From NCBI GenBank assembly GCA_021809565.1, contig JAJZKG010000031.1, positions 1-6,511 of the forward strand: a stretch of 6,511 nucleotides of DNA. Direction: 5' to 3'. This document shows, piece after piece, positions 1-6,220 of the stretch. A model generated the notes under the pieces. It saw nothing but the letters and a program-made list of their open reading frames with translations, did not search any database and was not told where the DNA came from. The DNA comes from a bacterium (lineage in GTDB: Bacteria; Patescibacteria; Dojkabacteria; JAKAPS01; JAJZLI01). The position numbers and the translations under genes are program-made. Within the stretch, counting starts at the first letter, position 1; every line of letters starts with the position of its first letter.

Positions 1-3000
1 AAATATCCCCGTGTTCTTCGCAGTTTACTACATCGACCATAATTTTAACAACATCCTTGGTTCTCAGTTTTAAATAATCTATAAAGGTTTTTAAGTATCC
101 TGCCCCTCCTTCCTGAAGCTCGCTTATTATCACACCGGAATCATTATAAGTGTATGAAAATTGATCGGGGGTTACTCCAACGGCGATTGCTATGGTTTTA
201 AGCCAGAAATGTGCTATAGTATGTTTTATATCATTTAAATTAAATTTAGGCCTGTTGTGATATTTATTCCTAAATGCATCATATAAATTATTTAATTCAT
301 CATCATTAATAACTATTTTTAACGAGTTTGTTGTTATTTGATAGCCATATGGTGTCTTTGATAATATTTGTTCAGTATCTCTTTCTTTAGATGGCATATA
401 AATATTTTTTTCTTTGTCCTTATACTGGTAATTGATTGATAGGTCAACTCCCATTAGAAGTATTGTCACCTCTGATGATTCTGAAATGTGTAAATGATTT
501 ATAACAGGATCCCATTTATCCGCATTTATATTTGTTTTACATATATTTGACGCATACAACGATATTTTACTAAGCCTATAATTGCAAATATCACATTTGT
601 ATTTATTATAATCATAAAATTCTTTGCATGTTTTACAATATGAGATAATGCCGTTTACCCCATCATCTGTAATGGTTTCAATTTTAAGGGATAATGGCAT
701 CAACGCCTTTTCATTGGAATCATATGTAAACATTATTGGATCTATAATATATTCAGGATGAAAATATAATTTCCCGCGCTCTTCTGTTATTTTTGGTTTC
801 ACAATATATTTAGAATTCATACTCTTTGTCGGGCTTAAACGAAATGGAAAATATTTGAAAATAGCATCCCGTATGTCGGTATTTTTCTCACTATTACTAT
901 ACTGGGACTCACTGATTAAAGAGATTTCTCTGGAAGACGTTGAAAATAGGTTTATTGGCGGCATAACAGGCAAGGGTGTCTTATCATTTTGGGTTATAAA
1001 TTTAGGAACCATGTAAAAATAATTAGCTCTAAGTATGTATTTTATAACTTCTGAAGACAATGATCTTTTAAATGCTTTTTCTAATTCCATCAAACTCTGT
1101 ATTGTAAAGAATAGTTTTCTTGCATCTCCCTGGTTATTGGATAAGGTGCTAGTTCTCTGTTGAACTAATGTATTAGACACGCCTGAAATTTTATTCGCCA
1201 GTAAAGTTCCATCTATTCCATTGATAAATTTTAAAGCGTCAAGAACTGAAATTAAATTCTTCTGGCTTTCATCCGAATCCTTTTGTTCTTCAATATCTTC
1301 TATTACTTTATTTTTTAAATTCTCCAGACTTGTATATTGTTGTATATTCTTTTCTTTCATTTCGTTTATTATTTCAGTTATTTCAGATTCTAAATATTCT
1401 GTAGGCAATTTGCCATTAAATGGCGCAAGGAGGTTTTTTAATTCATTTTTATGTAGTTTTATAAGGTCTTTTGCATGCGATGAGCTTTCATCTTTAAATT
1501 TCCTCATGTCCTCATAATATTGTATACCTGCTAAACTTCCAGTTGATGCCTTGAACTCATTTTGCATAAATGATGCAAATTCAGTATCAATAGCATTCCC
1601 ATTTAATATAGACAACCAAGAGGCTATGAATTTTGGGATATAATACTGGTCTTGCCGATAATTGGATTTGATTTTATTATATTCATTATTCGCACCGTCA
1701 TAATACTTAAATAATTTATCATACAATCTTTTTACCACACTGTTTTTTTCTTCGAGTGGCAGGATGTATTTTTTATTTAATATATTCGAGCCATATGAAA
1801 AATAAACGTAATCGTTTGACGATTCTCCCAAGATAAAAAGAAACATAGGGAGAGAACCTGGAGTTCTTCCAGCTCTTCCTCTTCTTTGAAGGTAGTCGAA
1901 TATAGTATATGGGGTTCCGTATTGCAGCAGGTATTCTATATCCGGCAGGTCTATGCCAAGCTGCAATTCAGATGTTGAAAAAATTATTTTTGAATTTTGC
2001 AAATCCTCTCTTGACAACAATGATTCTGAATCCACCGCTTTAATATCTATAGATGTTGGCGTTATTGTATTTATGATATTTTTCCCTAAAATATTCCAGC
2101 ATTCACCTTTTTTATATATGGTGCACTTATTCATACAGGTTTGGGAAAGGCCATTGCATGTTAAGCCTACATAAGTGGCACTTGCTGATAATAAATCATC
2201 CAATCTAAAACTATGTAATCTTTTGGTATTATATGCATCATTTGTTTGTCTGGAGAGACTTGCAACTGCATCAATAGAATCCATAAATGCTAATAATTTT
2301 GGGTTTATAGAAGATGATATTAATAGTACGGTTTGTATCATATTTTGTGTTTTTAAAGAGTATATATCGCCATTTTCCTTTTCTTGGCTTGCGCTTTTAA
2401 TCAAAATATATGTTTCACCATTTTCTATTGTTTTTATATCATTTTGAGTCGGCTCTATGACTTCCACATCAGATCTGAATAATTTTCTGCCGAATTCCTC
2501 TGGCATATCTATTGTGGCGCTTAAACCAGCCAAAAAAATATCTTTTTTTGTTATTTCATTTAATTTTGTTATAATTTCGGAAGCATGGCCACCATATGAA
2601 CTGTTATAAACGTGTACTTCATCAAACACAACGGCTTCAAGTTTATTTTTTATATATTCTCCCATATCCGGATCCGAAATAAGTGATAATAAAGAATCTA
2701 TTGTGGTTAATACAATGTTGGGTTTAAGGGTTATCTGATCTTCTCGTGAAAAGGCAGCATTAATAACCCTTCCACAGTTATTACATTTCCAATAGGAATT
2801 TGAATTATGATTCATTGATACAAATTTTTTATGTTTAGGAAAATTATTACTGACATCCCGACTAAAAGATGCTATATTTTCAAATGAACCACCGCATGAA
2901 CATTTAAATAAATTTATTTTCACATTATCTTTCTGTTCATCTTTATATTCAACATCAAACATATCTGTTTCAAAATAATAGTTGGTATGGCTTGAATAGT

Positions 3001-3601
3001 TTATATTGGTAATTTTATAGCCAGAATTTTTTATACCAACTTTCTTTGGTTCATTGTTATATATAGTCCATTCTATTTTAGGACTTATCCCAGAAATTTG
3101 TATTCCAATTTTTATATCTTTATTTATCTTATAATTTACAATCCTCTGAATTTGATCTATTAACAATGCGCGCCTAGGAAAAATCAGTATAGCCAAGGCA
3201 TCATCATCAATTACTTTTTTTATCAATGCAGGTATAACGGACTCTGTTTTTCCAAACCCGGTACCTGCGTCCACTATCAGGTTTTTGTCTCTTTTTTTAT
3301 TAAAATAGGAATCTATATATTCCCATGTTTTTATCTGATACTCCATAAACGCGTTAAAACCCAGCATATCGGCAACTTCTTTCTGAAAACCGGTTAAAGT
3401 AGATTTATCTATTGTTGGGTTTCTTTCTTTTTTTGTATATGTTTCATATTTAATGTAATCTGTTACTGTCTTGCCTTCCGCATTGGAATCCATTCTTTGC
3501 TTTAATTTAAATAAGTCCTTTACTAGTTCCTGGTGATATAAATTTGTAATATTATTAGAATCTACATTATTATTATCTACATTATTATTATCTATTTTCA
3601 C
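1..3601 (-). CDS. Large DEAH-box SF2 helicase with zinc finger and DUF1998 domain, DISARM/MrfA-like (3' end missing)
   Basis: I translated this frame codon by codon: it is open from a GTG at 3601 to the window edge (1200 codons, no stop), so the C-terminus is missing. In residues: Walker A GTGFGKT 113-119; motif Ia FPRRALLIDQ 141-150; DEAH-box DEVH 327-330; motif III SAT 361-363; motif V STSELQLGIDLP 542-553; motif VI QRRGRAGR 572-579. These define an ATP-driven superfamily 2 helicase. Cys pairs at 234/236 and 273/276 suggest a zinc ribbon inserted in the first RecA domain, and C482, C489, C493, C501 form another cluster. A charged, probably coiled-coil stretch spans about 701-780. A CKTC-x10-CDIC finger lies at 989-1006, followed by a DUF1998-like segment (about 1125-1180, with ELQEGGAGYL at 1161-1170). 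Known families with this order are MrfA-type DNA repair helicases and DISARM DrmA/DrmB-related proteins. Its size and the neighbouring genes favour defence, but which family is not decidable here. The GTG start is fixed by a GAGGTG SD 7 nt upstream. Confidence 0.92.
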   Translation of the reverse strand, partial: MKIDNNNVDNNNVDSNNITNLYHQELVKDLFKLKQRMDSNAEGKTVTDYIKYETYTKKERNPTIDKSTLTGFQKEVADMLGFNAFMEYQIKTWEYIDSYFNKKRDKNLIVDAGTGFGKTESVIPALIKKVIDDDALAILIFPRRALLIDQIQRIVNYKINKDIKIGIQISGISPKIEWTIYNNEPKKVGIKNSGYKITNINYSSHTNYYFETDMFDVEYKDEQKDNVKINLFKCSCGGSFENIASFSRDVSNNFPKHKKFVSMNHNSNSYWKCNNCGRVINAAFSREDQITLKPNIVLTTIDSLLSLISDPDMGEYIKNKLEAVVFDEVHVYNSSYGGHASEIITKLNEITKKDIFLAGLSATIDMPEEFGRKLFRSDVEVIEPTQNDIKTIENGETYILIKSASQEKENGDIYSLKTQNMIQTVLLISSSINPKLLAFMDSIDAVASLSRQTNDAYNTKRLHSFRLDDLLSASATYVGLTCNGLSQTCMNKCTIYKKGECWNILGKNIINTITPTSIDIKAVDSESLLSREDLQNSKIIFSTSELQLGIDLPDIEYLLQYGTPYTIFDYLQRRGRAGRTPGSLPMFLFILGESSNDYVYFSYGSNILNKKYILPLEEKNSVVKRLYDKLFKYYDGANNEYNKIKSNYRQDQYYIPKFIASWLSILNGNAIDTEFASFMQNEFKASTGSLAGIQYYEDMRKFKDESSSHAKDLIKLHKNELKNLLAPFNGKLPTEYLESEITEIINEMKEKNIQQYTSLENLKNKVIEDIEEQKDSDESQKNLISVLDALKFINGIDGTLLANKISGVSNTLVQQRTSTLSNNQGDARKLFFTIQSLMELEKAFKRSLSSEVIKYILRANYFYMVPKFITQNDKTPLPVMPPINLFSTSSREISLISESQYSNSEKNTDIRDAIFKYFPFRLSPTKSMNSKYIVKPKITEERGKLYFHPEYIIDPIMFTYDSNEKALMPLSLKIETITDDGVNGIISYCKTCKEFYDYNKYKCDICNYRLSKISLYASNICKTNINADKWDPVINHLHISESSEVTILLMGVDLSINYQYKDKEKNIYMPSKERDTEQILSKTPYGYQITTNSLKIVINDDELNNLYDAFRNKYHNRPKFNLNDIKHTIAHFWLKTIAIAVGVTPDQFSYTYNDSGVIISELQEGGAGYLKTFIDYLKLRTKDVVKIMVDVVNCEEHGDI
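3560..3595 (-). repeat. 15-bp tandem repeat at the helicase N-terminus
   Basis: The 15-base unit atctacattattatt occurs twice head to tail (3560-3574 and 3575-3589), followed by a partial third copy (atctat). Being a multiple of three, it gives the Asn-rich repeat DNNNV DNNNV near the start of the helicase and can expand or contract without a frameshift. It lies in an unstructured leader ahead of the first helicase motif. Confidence 0.85.
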
Positions 3602-3608
3602 TATTTCC

Positions 3609-3614
3609 CACCTC
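3609..3614 (-). promoter_or_regulatory. Shine-Dalgarno site deciding the GTG start of the helicase
   Basis: GAGGTG on the minus strand ends 7 nt before the GTG at 3601. It matches the archaeal SD core (GGAGGTGATC). No ATG lies close by in frame, and the first in-frame Met is inside the conserved-looking protein, so this site is the reason for choosing the GTG. Confidence 0.75.
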
Positions 3615-3690
3615 TTTTTTTATTTCAATTATAAATTACTTATATCGGTTATACCTACTATGGACTGTATGATATGCCATATTATCAATA

Positions 3691-3698
3691 TATATAAA
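3691..3698 (-). promoter_or_regulatory. Archaeal TATA box for the helicase gene
   Basis: On the minus strand this reads TTTATATA, preceded by the purine-rich GATGAA, a plausible TFB recognition element. Transcription would begin about 25 nt downstream, near 3665-3670, giving a leader of about 65 nt before the GTG. A separate promoter here implies that the helicase is not simply the fourth gene of the upstream operon. Confidence 0.55.
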
Positions 3699-3796
3699 TT
3701 CATCGCAAGGTTATATTACATAATTGCCAATGTTAAGAACTAATGAAAACTAATTTATATCAACGGATCTAAATTACAAATTTTAATTCAATATGT

Positions 3797-4300
3797 TTAT
3801 TCATTGGACATTATAGAATGTGTCCTTTTTAGAACCATAAATAATGTGAAAATGAAAGTAAAAATAAGGTAATACACAACGAATGATAAAATTAATTCGA
3901 GATAAATATAAAACGGTAAAAATAGCATTAAAAGAATAAATACTATAATTATAATAGAGATAAGAACGGTAAATTGTATATTTTCATATGTCTCTTTGAG
4001 TAATTTTATTTTCTCAACATCCTGTTTTCCTTCATCTTTTTCTTTCTCTTTATTTACTATGCTATATATTAATATCATTAGATTAAGGAGAAGTGCTGCA
4101 AAGACTGAGAATGCAGTTAATATTACTGTAAATTCTCTTTCCATGATTATAATCCTGAAAAATATTAATAAAATAGCAATTAATAATGGTAAAATTAAAT
4201 CTATAAAAATTGCCAATTTGTCACGCTTCTTTGTATCATAATTATATAGTGTATTTACATGGTCATACACTATTTTATAAACAGAAAACTTAGAGCTCAT
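3797..4300 (-). CDS. Four-transmembrane protein, RexB-like candidate (putative membrane effector)
   Basis: This is a 167-aa protein with four hydrophobic segments at about 30-53, 57-82, 110-130 and 131-157. A short polar N-terminus precedes them, and a strongly charged loop rich in Lys/Glu (about 83-108) separates the two hairpins. There is no signal peptide or catalytic motif. Phage lambda RexB is a 144-aa inner-membrane protein with the same arrangement: two TM hairpins joined by a charged loop and a short polar tail. It depolarises the membrane when activated by RexA. The resemblance here is topological, not a scored alignment, and four-TM effectors are common in other abortive-infection systems. 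The gene starts 19 nt after the 318-aa gene, so the two are surely co-transcribed. Its SD is weak (GGAATGAT upstream), which suggests translation partly coupled to the gene before it. Membrane topology is secure; the function is inferred from its partner. Confidence 0.75.
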   Translation of the reverse strand: MSSKFSVYKIVYDHVNTLYNYDTKKRDKLAIFIDLILPLLIAILLIFFRIIIMEREFTVILTAFSVFAALLLNLMILIYSIVNKEKEKDEGKQDVEKIKLLKETYENIQFTVLISIIIIVFILLMLFLPFYIYLELILSFVVYYLIFTFIFTLFMVLKRTHSIMSNE

Positions 4301-4319
4301 ATTATTTATTTTATCATTC

Positions 4320-5276
4320 CTAATCTCTATTTATAGTTTCCTTTAGCCGTTCTATATACTCATATTCAACTGGATATATGCTAGAGTCCTCAGGGTAACC
4401 ATCTGTTATGGATATCTTGATCTGATCAGTTATATCCAAACCCGGTGTAAGCATCTCTTCATCATCCTTTAACACAATCGTTTTTTCCTGTCCATTATAT
4501 GTTGATTTGAGTTTTATCTCATGAGGACCAATTAATTCTCCCGTAAATAACTGATTTAAACCATGTTTTTTGTTTTTGATCGCTTTAGTTATTCTATCTA
4601 TCATTCTTTTTGTTGGTGATCGCCCCTTAATAGTTAATGTAACAGAAAGTCTTTTGTTAGTTGATGTGCCGGATTCGAAATCGTCTTCAATATTCTTGGG
4701 AATTTGATAACCTTTTATTACTGTCTCAGTGATTCCACCCTTTTCTAAATATGTTAAAACCTCTTCAGGAACTATGGGCTCTATTTCGATTCTGTAATCA
4801 TTAAATTTCGTTTTAAAATAATCAGAGAATTCAGTTGCAAAAAAACCTTTAGCACCTCTTTTTTTAAATTTCTCAAAAACCATAAAACCAATATCCGAAG
4901 AATTTGAATTTATTTCCGGAATAGCAATTATAAAATGCAATGGAAACGCATCCGTATCATTAAATTTTTTTTGATAACTTTTATTTCCTGACTTGAAGTC
5001 TATTATATCATATTTATTTCCATATCCACCAACAAAGGCTTTAGCTTGAATAATACTATAATTTTTATCATCAAAGCTATTTATATTATCATAGTAAATT
5101 GTTTTTTGATCTCCAACACCCTGAATGTTTTTGACTCCTTTATTAGCATTTAAAAATTTACACAATATATCACTTAAATCACCTGAACTACCATTAAAAT
5201 TCCTAAGCTTCTTATAATCTTTGGGGTTATGTTTCTTTATTCTTATTGAATATCCAACTAATATTACTTTAGCCAT
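4320..5276 (-). CDS. Soluble 318-aa protein, RexA-like candidate (putative phage-sensing partner)
   Basis: No textbook motif, membrane segment or signal peptide is present: this is a soluble cytoplasmic protein. Compared with my recollection of lambda RexA (279 aa), several blocks recur in the same order. Here FPLHFIIAIPE (111-121) and IGFMVF (129-134) are followed by an EFSDYF segment (139-144) and YRIEIEPIV (161-169). RexA has FPSFLFVEGD, IGFARTVF, SDLTDFL and RVQIEPLM. A Lys/Arg-rich segment after a beta-strand pair (about 200-227) and an IKLKSTYNG...MLTPGL region (about 244-270) also have RexA counterparts. In lambda, RexA is an intracellular, DNA-binding sensor that activates RexB. The four-TM gene directly downstream fits that pairing. 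The start is the ATG at 5276, placed 7 nt after a strong GAGGAGGT. The CDS itself is near certain; the RexA assignment is a hypothesis of about even odds. It could instead be an unrelated uncharacterised defence protein. Confidence 0.72.
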   Translation of the reverse strand: MAKVILVGYSIRIKKHNPKDYKKLRNFNGSSGDLSDILCKFLNANKGVKNIQGVGDQKTIYYDNINSFDDKNYSIIQAKAFVGGYGNKYDIIDFKSGNKSYQKKFNDTDAFPLHFIIAIPEINSNSSDIGFMVFEKFKKRGAKGFFATEFSDYFKTKFNDYRIEIEPIVPEEVLTYLEKGGITETVIKGYQIPKNIEDDFESGTSTNKRLSVTLTIKGRSPTKRMIDRITKAIKNKKHGLNQLFTGELIGPHEIKLKSTYNGQEKTIVLKDDEEMLTPGLDITDQIKISITDGYPEDSSIYPVEYEYIERLKETINRD

Positions 5277-5283
5277 TTATTTT

Positions 5284-5291
5284 ACCTCCTC
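5284..5291 (-). promoter_or_regulatory. Strong Shine-Dalgarno site of the 318-aa gene
   Basis: GAGGAGGT on the minus strand lies 7 nt before the ATG at 5276, just past the regulator's stop codon in the 17-nt gap. It is the strongest SD in the window and suggests that the 318-aa protein is translated efficiently relative to the regulator and the four-TM protein. Confidence 0.8.
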
Positions 5292-5293
5292 TT

Positions 5294-5650
5294 TTATTCC
5301 AGCCTCGCCCCGCAGTGCTTGCAGTAGACTGCATCCATATCGTTTTCAGTGTTGCAGTAGGGGCATATCCTTGTTTTTCCCTCTGCGACGTCCTGCGCTT
5401 CCTGAAGTTTTTCGGCTACCGCCCGCCCTTTGTCAGTAATCGATATAAGTTTTTTTGGTCTCCCAACAATTACTTTAGAGACATTAATATAACCGTCATT
5501 AACACCGGATTCAAGGAGTTTATAGATTAATAAATTGGATGGGACAACAGGCAACAATTCACCTTGAGTAACCTGTTTATTCTTCAAAAGAAATAACAGT
5601 AAATCAGAGGAATGTTTTAAATTTAGGAACTTGTCATTCACATTATACAA
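5294..5650 (-). CDS. Winged-helix transcriptional regulator with C-terminal zinc ribbon
   Basis: This is a 118-aa protein. Residues about 10-80 look like a winged helix: a helical N-terminal half, then a wing-like VGRPKKLISITDKGRAVAEKL (62-82), where 'ITDKG' is the usual end of the wing in MarR/PadR-like archaeal regulators. Residues 96-113 are a zinc ribbon, CPYC-x10-CKHC. A DNA-binding role is well supported; its ligand and target are unknown. It is the first gene of the operon, with the 318-aa and four-TM genes 17 nt and further downstream, and it sits beside a palindromic site, so autoregulation is likely. The start is uncertain: TTG at 5650 as given, or GTG at 5641. Neither has a clear SD, and a short-leader or leaderless start is possible. 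The region coding for residues from about 70 on is about 54% G+C, against about 32% for the first part, suggesting a mosaic gene. Confidence 0.85.
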   Translation of the reverse strand: MYNVNDKFLNLKHSSDLLLFLLKNKQVTQGELLPVVPSNLLIYKLLESGVNDGYINVSKVIVGRPKKLISITDKGRAVAEKLQEAQDVAEGKTRICPYCNTENDMDAVYCKHCGARLE

Positions 5651-5651
5651 A

Positions 5652-5657
5652 TGTAAA
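5652..5657 (+). promoter_or_regulatory. Extra TGTAAA half-site next to the regulator start
   Basis: TGTAAA repeats the half-site of the palindrome at 5688-5703, immediately upstream of the regulator start. With TATACA at 5644-5649 it forms an imperfect inverted pair. It may be a secondary binding site; alone it would be weak evidence in such A+T-rich DNA. Confidence 0.3.
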
Positions 5658-5687
5658 CCATTATAATAATTATACCTATTCTTATTA

Positions 5688-5703
5688 TTTACATATGTGT
5701 AAA
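5688..5703. promoter_or_regulatory. Palindromic operator candidate in the divergent promoter
   Basis: TTTACA-TATG-TGTAAA is a perfect inverted repeat with 6-bp arms and a 4-bp spacer. It lies about 25 nt downstream of the TATA box for the minus-strand operon, where its transcription start is expected, so a bound protein would block that start. The most likely ligand is the adjacent winged-helix regulator; the AbrB-like protein on the other side is the alternative. Confidence 0.5.
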
Positions 5704-5710
5704 ATGATAA

Positions 5711-5723
5711 TATATTTATATAA
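5711..5723. promoter_or_regulatory. Bidirectional TATA element for the two divergent operons
   Basis: On the plus strand this contains TTTATATA (5715-5722), which would set a start near 5743-5746, about 10 nt before the AbrB-like ATG. On the minus strand the same bases read TTATATAAATATA, placing a start near 5690 for the regulator operon. One A/T block may therefore serve both directions. Confidence 0.5.
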
Positions 5724-5754
5724 TTATAACATTACATTAGTGCAAAGTGATATA

Positions 5755-5928
5755 ATGATAAAAACAACGAATGTGTATTTAGATAAGACGGGTGGCTTTA
5801 GGCTTTATATTTCAATGAAAATAGAAAATATCCTTAAATGGGCAAACCATCAACAGGTAATTTTAAGTGTTCATGATGGCAAATTAATCATTGTCCCTTC
5901 TATCTCGGAAACAGAGGTGCCTGCATGA
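5755..5928 (+). CDS. Small AbrB/SpoVT-like DNA-binding protein
   Basis: The protein has 57 aa from the ATG at 5755. Its pattern, NVYLDKTGGFRLYISMKIEN followed by ILKW and then VILSVHDGKLIIVPS, matches the swapped-hairpin AbrB/MazE fold: a first strand, the G-[FY]-R-[IL]-x-[IV] strand, a short helix ending in 'W', and a last strand usually written dGkLiI.P. Such proteins bind DNA as dimers and often act as autoregulators or antitoxins. The frame is open further upstream to an ATG at 5695, but that start would run through the TATA box, and AGTGAT lies 3 nt before the chosen ATG, so the shorter form is preferred. Its stop overlaps the next start (ATGA), making it the first gene of a coupled cassette. 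No toxin is recognisable beside it. Confidence 0.72.
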   Translation: MIKTTNVYLDKTGGFRLYISMKIENILKWANHQQVILSVHDGKLIIVPSISETEVPA

Positions 5929-6098
5929 TATTCAAAGAAACCAGGATGAGGATGAATTATGGAAAGAATATTGAATTCACGGATGTTTTTGGCTACATTC
6001 ATTCCGGAATCATAACATACGATGCGGGACTGGTGATCCTGGACAACTTTTCCAGGTATTCCGTCAGGGATATCAAAGAATTCATGGTGATTTATTGA
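5925..6098 (+). CDS. 57-aa protein of unknown function in the coupled cassette
   Basis: The ATG at 5925 overlaps the AbrB-like gene's TGA (ATGA), so translation is probably coupled. The protein has a basic N-terminus (ETRMRMNYGK, 5-14) followed by a strand-rich stretch with DVFGYIHSGIITYDAGLVIL at 20-39, then a short charged helix. No membrane segment, Cys or catalytic motif is visible, and I do not recognise a family. It could be a small partner of the AbrB-like protein. A fused reading with the next gene through a frameshift was considered: the next frame is open upstream, but a good SD and an overlapping TTG favour separate proteins. Confidence 0.55.
   Translation: MIFKETRMRMNYGKNIEFTDVFGYIHSGIITYDAGLVILDNFSRYSVRDIKEFMVIY
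6086..6091 (+). promoter_or_regulatory. Shine-Dalgarno site inside the 57-aa gene, deciding a TTG start
   Basis: GGTGAT lies 3 nt before the TTG at 6095, the same geometry as AGTGAT and the ATG of the AbrB-like gene. It supports initiation at a TTG that overlaps the previous stop (TTGA). Confidence 0.5.
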
Positions 6099-6220
6099 AG
6101 TGCCAGTTTTGTGGAAAAGATCCATACAATGATCCAGCATATGCCTATATGGTAAAAGCCGCTATAGTGTGTTTTGAAAAGTTCATATCCCGATGCCAGG
6201 AGGGGAGCATAAATGAATGA
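6095..6220 (+). CDS. 41-aa protein with Cys pairs, probable small zinc-binding protein
   Basis: The protein starts at a TTG overlapping the preceding stop. CQFC (3-6) is followed by a Tyr/Pro-rich turn and a helix with C26 and C34, a set that could bind one zinc ion. The C-terminus overlaps the start of the next gene by eight bases. Size and Cys spacing suggest a DNA- or protein-binding accessory of the downstream recombinase-like protein, but no family is recognised. The unusual start codon and short length keep confidence moderate; the alternative is the C-terminal part of a frameshifted longer gene. Confidence 0.5.
   Translation: MKCQFCGKDPYNDPAYAYMVKAAIVCFEKFISRCQEGSINE
6198..6203 (+). 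promoter_or_regulatory. Shine-Dalgarno site of the recombinase-like gene
   Basis: AGGAGG lies 9 nt before the ATG at 6213, inside the end of the 41-aa gene. It selects that ATG over the out-of-frame ATG at 6217, whose frame closes after six codons. Confidence 0.7.

Larger units (their letters stand above)
3602..3796. other. Intergenic gap between the helicase and the membrane-protein gene
   Basis: This 195-bp A+T-rich stretch holds the helicase promoter and SD at its left and centre. To the right, past the stop of the four-TM gene, I see only A/T-rich sequence with short T runs on the minus strand and no clear hairpin, so any terminator is weak. No additional small gene is convincing. Confidence 0.6.

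Noticed and set aside
1221..2447. Plus-strand open frames of 73-98 codons within the helicase region
   Set aside because: They are shadows of the long minus-strand helicase frame, rich in Ser/Phe/Ile as expected from antisense of A+T-rich coding DNA, with no SD or recognisable domain.
3602..3796. Possible small RNA, CRISPR fragment or terminator hairpin in the gap
   Set aside because: Only short A/T repeats such as aactaat are present; there is no regular spacer-repeat pattern and no stable inverted repeat.
3996..4241. Plus-strand 81-codon frame over the four-TM gene
   Set aside because: It is antisense to a gene with clear membrane topology and operon context, and nothing supports its expression.
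5221..5530. Plus-strand frames of 71-72 codons over the regulator and the start of the 318-aa gene
   Set aside because: They are opposite the well-supported zinc-ribbon regulator and a strong SD; they are antisense shadows.
5695..5754. Longer version of the AbrB-like protein starting at the ATG at 5695
   Set aside because: The extra 20 residues would be encoded across the operator half-site and the TATA box, and a better start with AGTGAT upstream is at 5755.
5925..6220. The 57-aa and 41-aa genes as one frameshifted gene of about 98 aa
   Set aside because: The second frame is open upstream, so this is not excluded, but the GGTGAT plus TTG overlap mirrors the other coupled starts in the cassette and no homologue is known to me that spans both.
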